From Candidatus Njordarchaeota archaeon (GTDB lineage: Archaea; Thermoproteota; JANJXX01; Panguiarchaeales; Panguiarchaeaceae): DNA of 7,942 nucleotides. The stretch's first letter is position 1. Each line of letters starts with the position of its first letter. A program made the translations under genes and the position numbers. The notes under the pieces are model-generated. The model was not told the origin of the DNA. It saw only the letters and a list, made by a program, of their open reading frames with translations, and searched no databases. Positions 5,544 to 7,942 of this stretch are shown here, in pieces. The stretch covers positions 1-7,942 of the forward strand of contig JAGSHR010000080.1 in the NCBI GenBank assembly GCA_029855985.1, in the 5' to 3' direction.

Positions 5544-6722
5544 ATGAACCTCAACACAAAAACACTCGCAGGCATAGTCATCATCATCGTAATTATCGCG
5601 GGTTTAGGCCTCTGGTTAACGTTTCAAAGCCCGCAGACACAGGAGAGAAAACTCATAATCTACACATACGATTACTTCTTTGGATTAACAGGTGAAAGCG
5701 TTAATTCTAGTGTTTATAAAACAATATTTGATTCATTCTCTGAAAAGTACGGAGTAAAAATAGAAGTTAGATTCTTTGATGGCGCTAAGAATATCCTATT
5801 AACAACAGTGACAGAGAAGAAAGCAGGTGCTAGAACAGCCGACATACTAATAGGATTGGACAATGTCGCCATACAAGAAGCAAAGAAACATGGAATTCTC
5901 GAGAAACTCGATCCAAACAAAATTGAAAACCTCTCACTAATTGACCAAAATCTAGTCAATTGGTATGACCCAGATCTGTATGGGATTCCCTATGATTTTG
6001 GACCCATCGCTTTTACCTATGATTCAAAGAGAATAAACATAACACAATTGACCTTTGATGATTTTGTTACCAAGGGCATGGATAGGTTACTGGTCGTTGA
6101 AAGCCCTATGACTAGTACAACTGGTGAAGCTTTCCTTCTTTGGGAAATTGCTTTCTATGAAAAAATATTAAACAAGAGTTGGGGCGATTGGTGGCAACAA
6201 GTTAAGGACAATATTATTATCACTCAAAGTTGGGGCGACGCATACTTCGGCTACTTCCTAGATGAAACAAAAAACAGACCAATAGTGGTTAGTTACCTAA
6301 CAAGTCCCGTTTATCACTGGTTATACGAGGGAACACTAAGGTACAAATCTGCGTTGATAACCCATAACAATAAGACCTACGCATGGTCCCAAATACAAGG
6401 AATATCCATTGTAAAGGACTCACCCATGAAGGATATAGCATACAAGTTCATTGATTGGTTGATAAGCAACGAGATACAGATGCTGGTTGCAGAAAACGAC
6501 ATAATGTTACCAGCGAACACATATGCTATTAATCATTTATCATCGAATGTAACTTATGCTCTAGGGTACAACTTGAGTCAAATTGAATACTTGAACGCTT
6601 ACCTAACACCGAATGAAATCTATCAAAATATTGATAATTGGATTGATAACTGGGATTCAATAATCAGCGGGTATACCAAATTATACACGGTCTACGCAAC
6701 GGACATTACAACTCTTCTCTAA
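5544..6722 (+). CDS. thiB: ABC transporter substrate-binding protein, thiamine type (ThiB/TbpA-like)
   Basis: The protein has 392 residues. A short polar start with one lysine is followed by a hydrophobic run (about 8-27) that acts as signal or membrane anchor. No lipobox cysteine is present, so it is likely held on the outer face of the membrane by this helix or released by cleavage. The rest matches the bacterial thiamine-binding protein: YTYDYF at 40-45, ADILIGLDN at 99-107, PYDFGPIAF at 149-157, ESPMTSTTG at 186-194, QSWGDAYFGYFL at 228-239 and SYLTSPVYH at 250-258. The tryptophan and tyrosines in the last two motifs line up with regions that form the ligand site in the E. coli protein. 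Thiamine, its phosphates or a precursor are the likely ligands. ATG 5544 is chosen over 5508 and 5520 because of the promoter position and a signal-like start. The next gene is an ABC ATPase. Confidence 0.85.
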   Translation: MNLNTKTLAGIVIIIVIIAGLGLWLTFQSPQTQERKLIIYTYDYFFGLTGESVNSSVYKTIFDSFSEKYGVKIEVRFFDGAKNILLTTVTEKKAGARTADILIGLDNVAIQEAKKHGILEKLDPNKIENLSLIDQNLVNWYDPDLYGIPYDFGPIAFTYDSKRINITQLTFDDFVTKGMDRLLVVESPMTSTTGEAFLLWEIAFYEKILNKSWGDWWQQVKDNIIITQSWGDAYFGYFLDETKNRPIVVSYLTSPVYHWLYEGTLRYKSALITHNNKTYAWSQIQGISIVKDSPMKDIAYKFIDWLISNEIQMLVAENDIMLPANTYAINHLSSNVTYALGYNLSQIEYLNAYLTPNEIYQNIDNWIDNWDSIISGYTKLYTVYATDITTLL

Positions 6723-6728
6723 TTTTTT
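6723..6728 (+). terminator. T-run directly after the binding-protein gene
   Basis: A T6 run follows the stop codon immediately and may cause full or partial termination. The ATPase then depends on read-through or on its own promoter just downstream. Confidence 0.35.
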
Positions 6729-6734
6729 CTCTAC

Positions 6735-6741
6735 TATAAAT
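6735..6741 (+). promoter_or_regulatory. Candidate TATA box upstream of the ABC ATPase
   Basis: TATAAAT within CTACTATAAATTGG is a good TATA-like match. It predicts a start near 6763 and a leader of about 95 bases before GTG 6858. A second, weaker candidate (TATATC at 6797-6802) would give a shorter leader. The 135 bases between the two genes hold no other recognisable feature. Confidence 0.35.
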
Positions 6742-6857
6742 TGGATGCTTTTCCCCTTAGAGAACCGAATATGGACTAATTGTATTTTAACGGAGTTATA
6801 TCTTTTTTCTTATTAATTGGAGAAGGATTCTTCCAACAAAATGGAGTGGTGTTGAAA

Positions 6858-7808
6858 GTGGGTTTTCTAGAGGTTCATAACATTGTTAAACGATATGATT
6901 CCAATGTTATTCTTAAGGGCGTAAACTTAAAAGTTGATAAAGGAGAGCTAGTCGTAATTCTCGGACCATCAGGTTGTGGAAAAACAACAACTCTGAGAAT
7001 TATCGCTGGCACCCTGCTACCCGATAGTGGTAAAATTCTAATAGAAGGTGAAGACATCACCTTTACCCCTCCTTGGGAGAGAAACTTTGGGTTTGTTTAT
7101 CAAAACTTGGCTTTATTTCCCCATTTAACTGTGAAGAAGAACATTGCATTTGGCTTAGAGACGAGGGGGTGGTCCCTTTCAGAAATTGAGAAGAGAGTTA
7201 AAGAGCTAGTTAGGCTTTTAAGGCTAGATGGATTGGAGGATAGATATCCCAACCAACTAAGTGGTGGACAGCAACAGAGAGTCGCTATTGCTAGGGCTCT
7301 AGCGCCTTATCCTAGGTTATTGCTTATGGATGAACCTTTTTCCAATTTGGATGCGTTACTCCGAGAGGAGTTTAGACAGGAAATCCGAGATTTAATAAAA
7401 GATTTGGACCTCACTACTATCTTTGTTACACATGATCAAACTGAAGCTTTCCAGATAGCGGACAAAGTTGGCGTAATGTTTGATGGGAAAATTGTTCAAT
7501 TTGGAAAACCCGATGAATTATTGTGGAATCCTATAAGCGTTGACGTTGCCAAATTCCTTAAGTTAAACGTTCTTAGAAGAAACAACCACTATTTGGTTTT
7601 CTCTCCCTCAAGCGTCGAATTAGTAAATCATGGGAAAAAATTTGACTTCGAAGCTAAAATTATTAAGATTACGATTCAACCGTTTTTATGGCGAATTCTT
7701 TTAGAAACATCAGATGGGCAGAAATTTGAAGCCGTTTCCAGTGAGCCCCCTAAAGCTGGGGGGAACGTGAAAGTGAGAATTCGTAAATCAGTTGTATTGG
7801 AGGGATAA
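6858..7808 (+). CDS. ABC transporter ATP-binding protein (ThiQ/PotA/FbpC class)
   Basis: The protein has 316 residues. The nucleotide-binding domain is complete: Walker A GPSGCGKTT at 36-44, Q-loop Q82 in VYQNLALFP, signature LSGGQQQR at 134-141, Walker B LLLMDEP with D158-E159, SNLD loop at 162-165 and switch histidine H192 in VTHDQTEA. A C-terminal region of about 80 residues has the beta-rich layout of a TOBE regulatory domain, which is found in PotA/FbpC/MalK-type subunits and which bacterial ThiQ, much shorter, lacks. The adjacent thiamine-type binding protein suggests it powers that importer at the inner face of the membrane. I choose GTG 6858: GGTG at 6848-6851 lies 6 bases ahead and the domain begins right after. 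An upstream TTG at 6780 would add an implausible hydrophobic leader of 26 residues; GTG 6846 and 6849 are alternatives. Confidence 0.9.
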   Translation: MGFLEVHNIVKRYDSNVILKGVNLKVDKGELVVILGPSGCGKTTTLRIIAGTLLPDSGKILIEGEDITFTPPWERNFGFVYQNLALFPHLTVKKNIAFGLETRGWSLSEIEKRVKELVRLLRLDGLEDRYPNQLSGGQQQRVAIARALAPYPRLLLMDEPFSNLDALLREEFRQEIRDLIKDLDLTTIFVTHDQTEAFQIADKVGVMFDGKIVQFGKPDELLWNPISVDVAKFLKLNVLRRNNHYLVFSPSSVELVNHGKKFDFEAKIIKITIQPFLWRILLETSDGQKFEAVSSEPPKAGGNVKVRIRKSVVLEG

Positions 7809-7813
7809 GGGTG
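7799..7813 (+). promoter_or_regulatory. Strong Shine-Dalgarno site for the terminal gene
   Basis: GGAGGG at 7799-7804, inside the end of the ATPase gene, is 6 bases ahead of GTG 7811. It fixes the GTG start of the last gene, just 2 bases after the ATPase stop, and implies co-transcription. Confidence 0.7.
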
Positions 7814-7942
7814 ATCCTAGAGCAGGGGAAGGTCCCCAGTAATATTCTTAGAGAGTTATTCAAGCAATTAAAGATTAGTGACAATAGAGTGGTTGTAGGT
7901 CCAAGAATCGGTTTTGATTCGGCGGTTGTAAATGTAGGAGAC
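7811..7942 (+). CDS. AIR-synthase/HypE/ThiL-superfamily protein, N-terminal fragment
   Basis: The first 44 residues are present; the window ends inside the gene. The pattern G-K-V-P-x-x-I-L-R-E-L-F followed by R-V-V-V-G-P-R-I-G-F-D-S-A-V-V matches the N-terminus of the AIR synthase-related family, which includes HypE (hydrogenase maturation), ThiL (thiamine-monophosphate kinase), PurM and SelD. In this family the G-x-x-x-x-D-A-A-V-x segment carries a metal- and ATP-binding aspartate; here it reads G-F-D-S-A-V. The leading motif is more like the archaeal HypE-like paralogues than classical ThiL, but the thiamine-type transporter genes directly upstream make a thiamine-related kinase role possible. 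The fragment is too short to decide. Confidence 0.7.
   Translation, partial: MILEQGKVPSNILRELFKQLKISDNRVVVGPRIGFDSAVVNVGD

Noticed and set aside
6780..6857. TTG at 6780 as start of the ABC ATPase, giving a hydrophobic 26-residue leader
   Set aside because: No Shine-Dalgarno site precedes it, cytoplasmic ABC ATPases do not carry such a leader, and GTG 6858 has a well-placed GGTG motif.

Overview
The window reads as archaeal DNA from a metagenome or genome assembly. It is AT-rich. Several genes have GGTG-type Shine-Dalgarno motifs 5 to 7 bases ahead of the start codon, genes are coupled by 4-base ATGA overlaps, TATA-like boxes and T-runs sit where archaeal promoters and terminators would be, and a Cdc48-type N module is present. 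A thermophilic Thermoproteota-like lineage is my best guess, but no rRNA or other marker is present to settle it. The first 21 bases are Nextera/Tn5 library adapter and not genome, so biological sequence starts at about 22 and this is a true contig end.

Left region (22-2438, plus strand): the hydrophobic C-terminal tail of a truncated membrane protein overlaps by ATGA the start of a 365-residue protein. That protein joins a Cdc48/p97-type N module to a von Willebrand factor A domain, with no AAA ATPase. It in turn overlaps by ATGA a full-length GCS2-type carboxylate-amine ligase (glutamine-synthetase fold). The three genes look like one tightly coupled operon. This is the most unusual part of the window: an amide-bond-forming enzyme paired with a binding module otherwise known from protein-unfolding machines. 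A protein or peptide modification role is inference only.

Middle region (2439-5500): a short convergent gap with T-runs on both strands, then a minus-strand long-chain acyl-CoA synthetase. A divergent promoter region of about 200 bases follows, then a plus-strand amidohydrolase-2 family hydrolase. Two tiny reading frames precede the amidohydrolase, chained to each other and to it by ATGA overlaps.

Right region (5437-7942, plus strand): a thiamine-type ABC substrate-binding protein, an ABC ATPase of the ThiQ/PotA/FbpC class, and the beginning of an AIR-synthase/HypE-like kinase-fold protein. Together they suggest a thiamine or thiamine-like uptake locus, but no permease gene lies in the window. 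A pair of palindromes at 5505-5526, between a TATA-like box and the preferred start of the binding protein, looks like an operator.

No rRNA, tRNA, CRISPR array, insertion sequence or other mobile element was seen. No gene-free stretch exceeds 300 bases.
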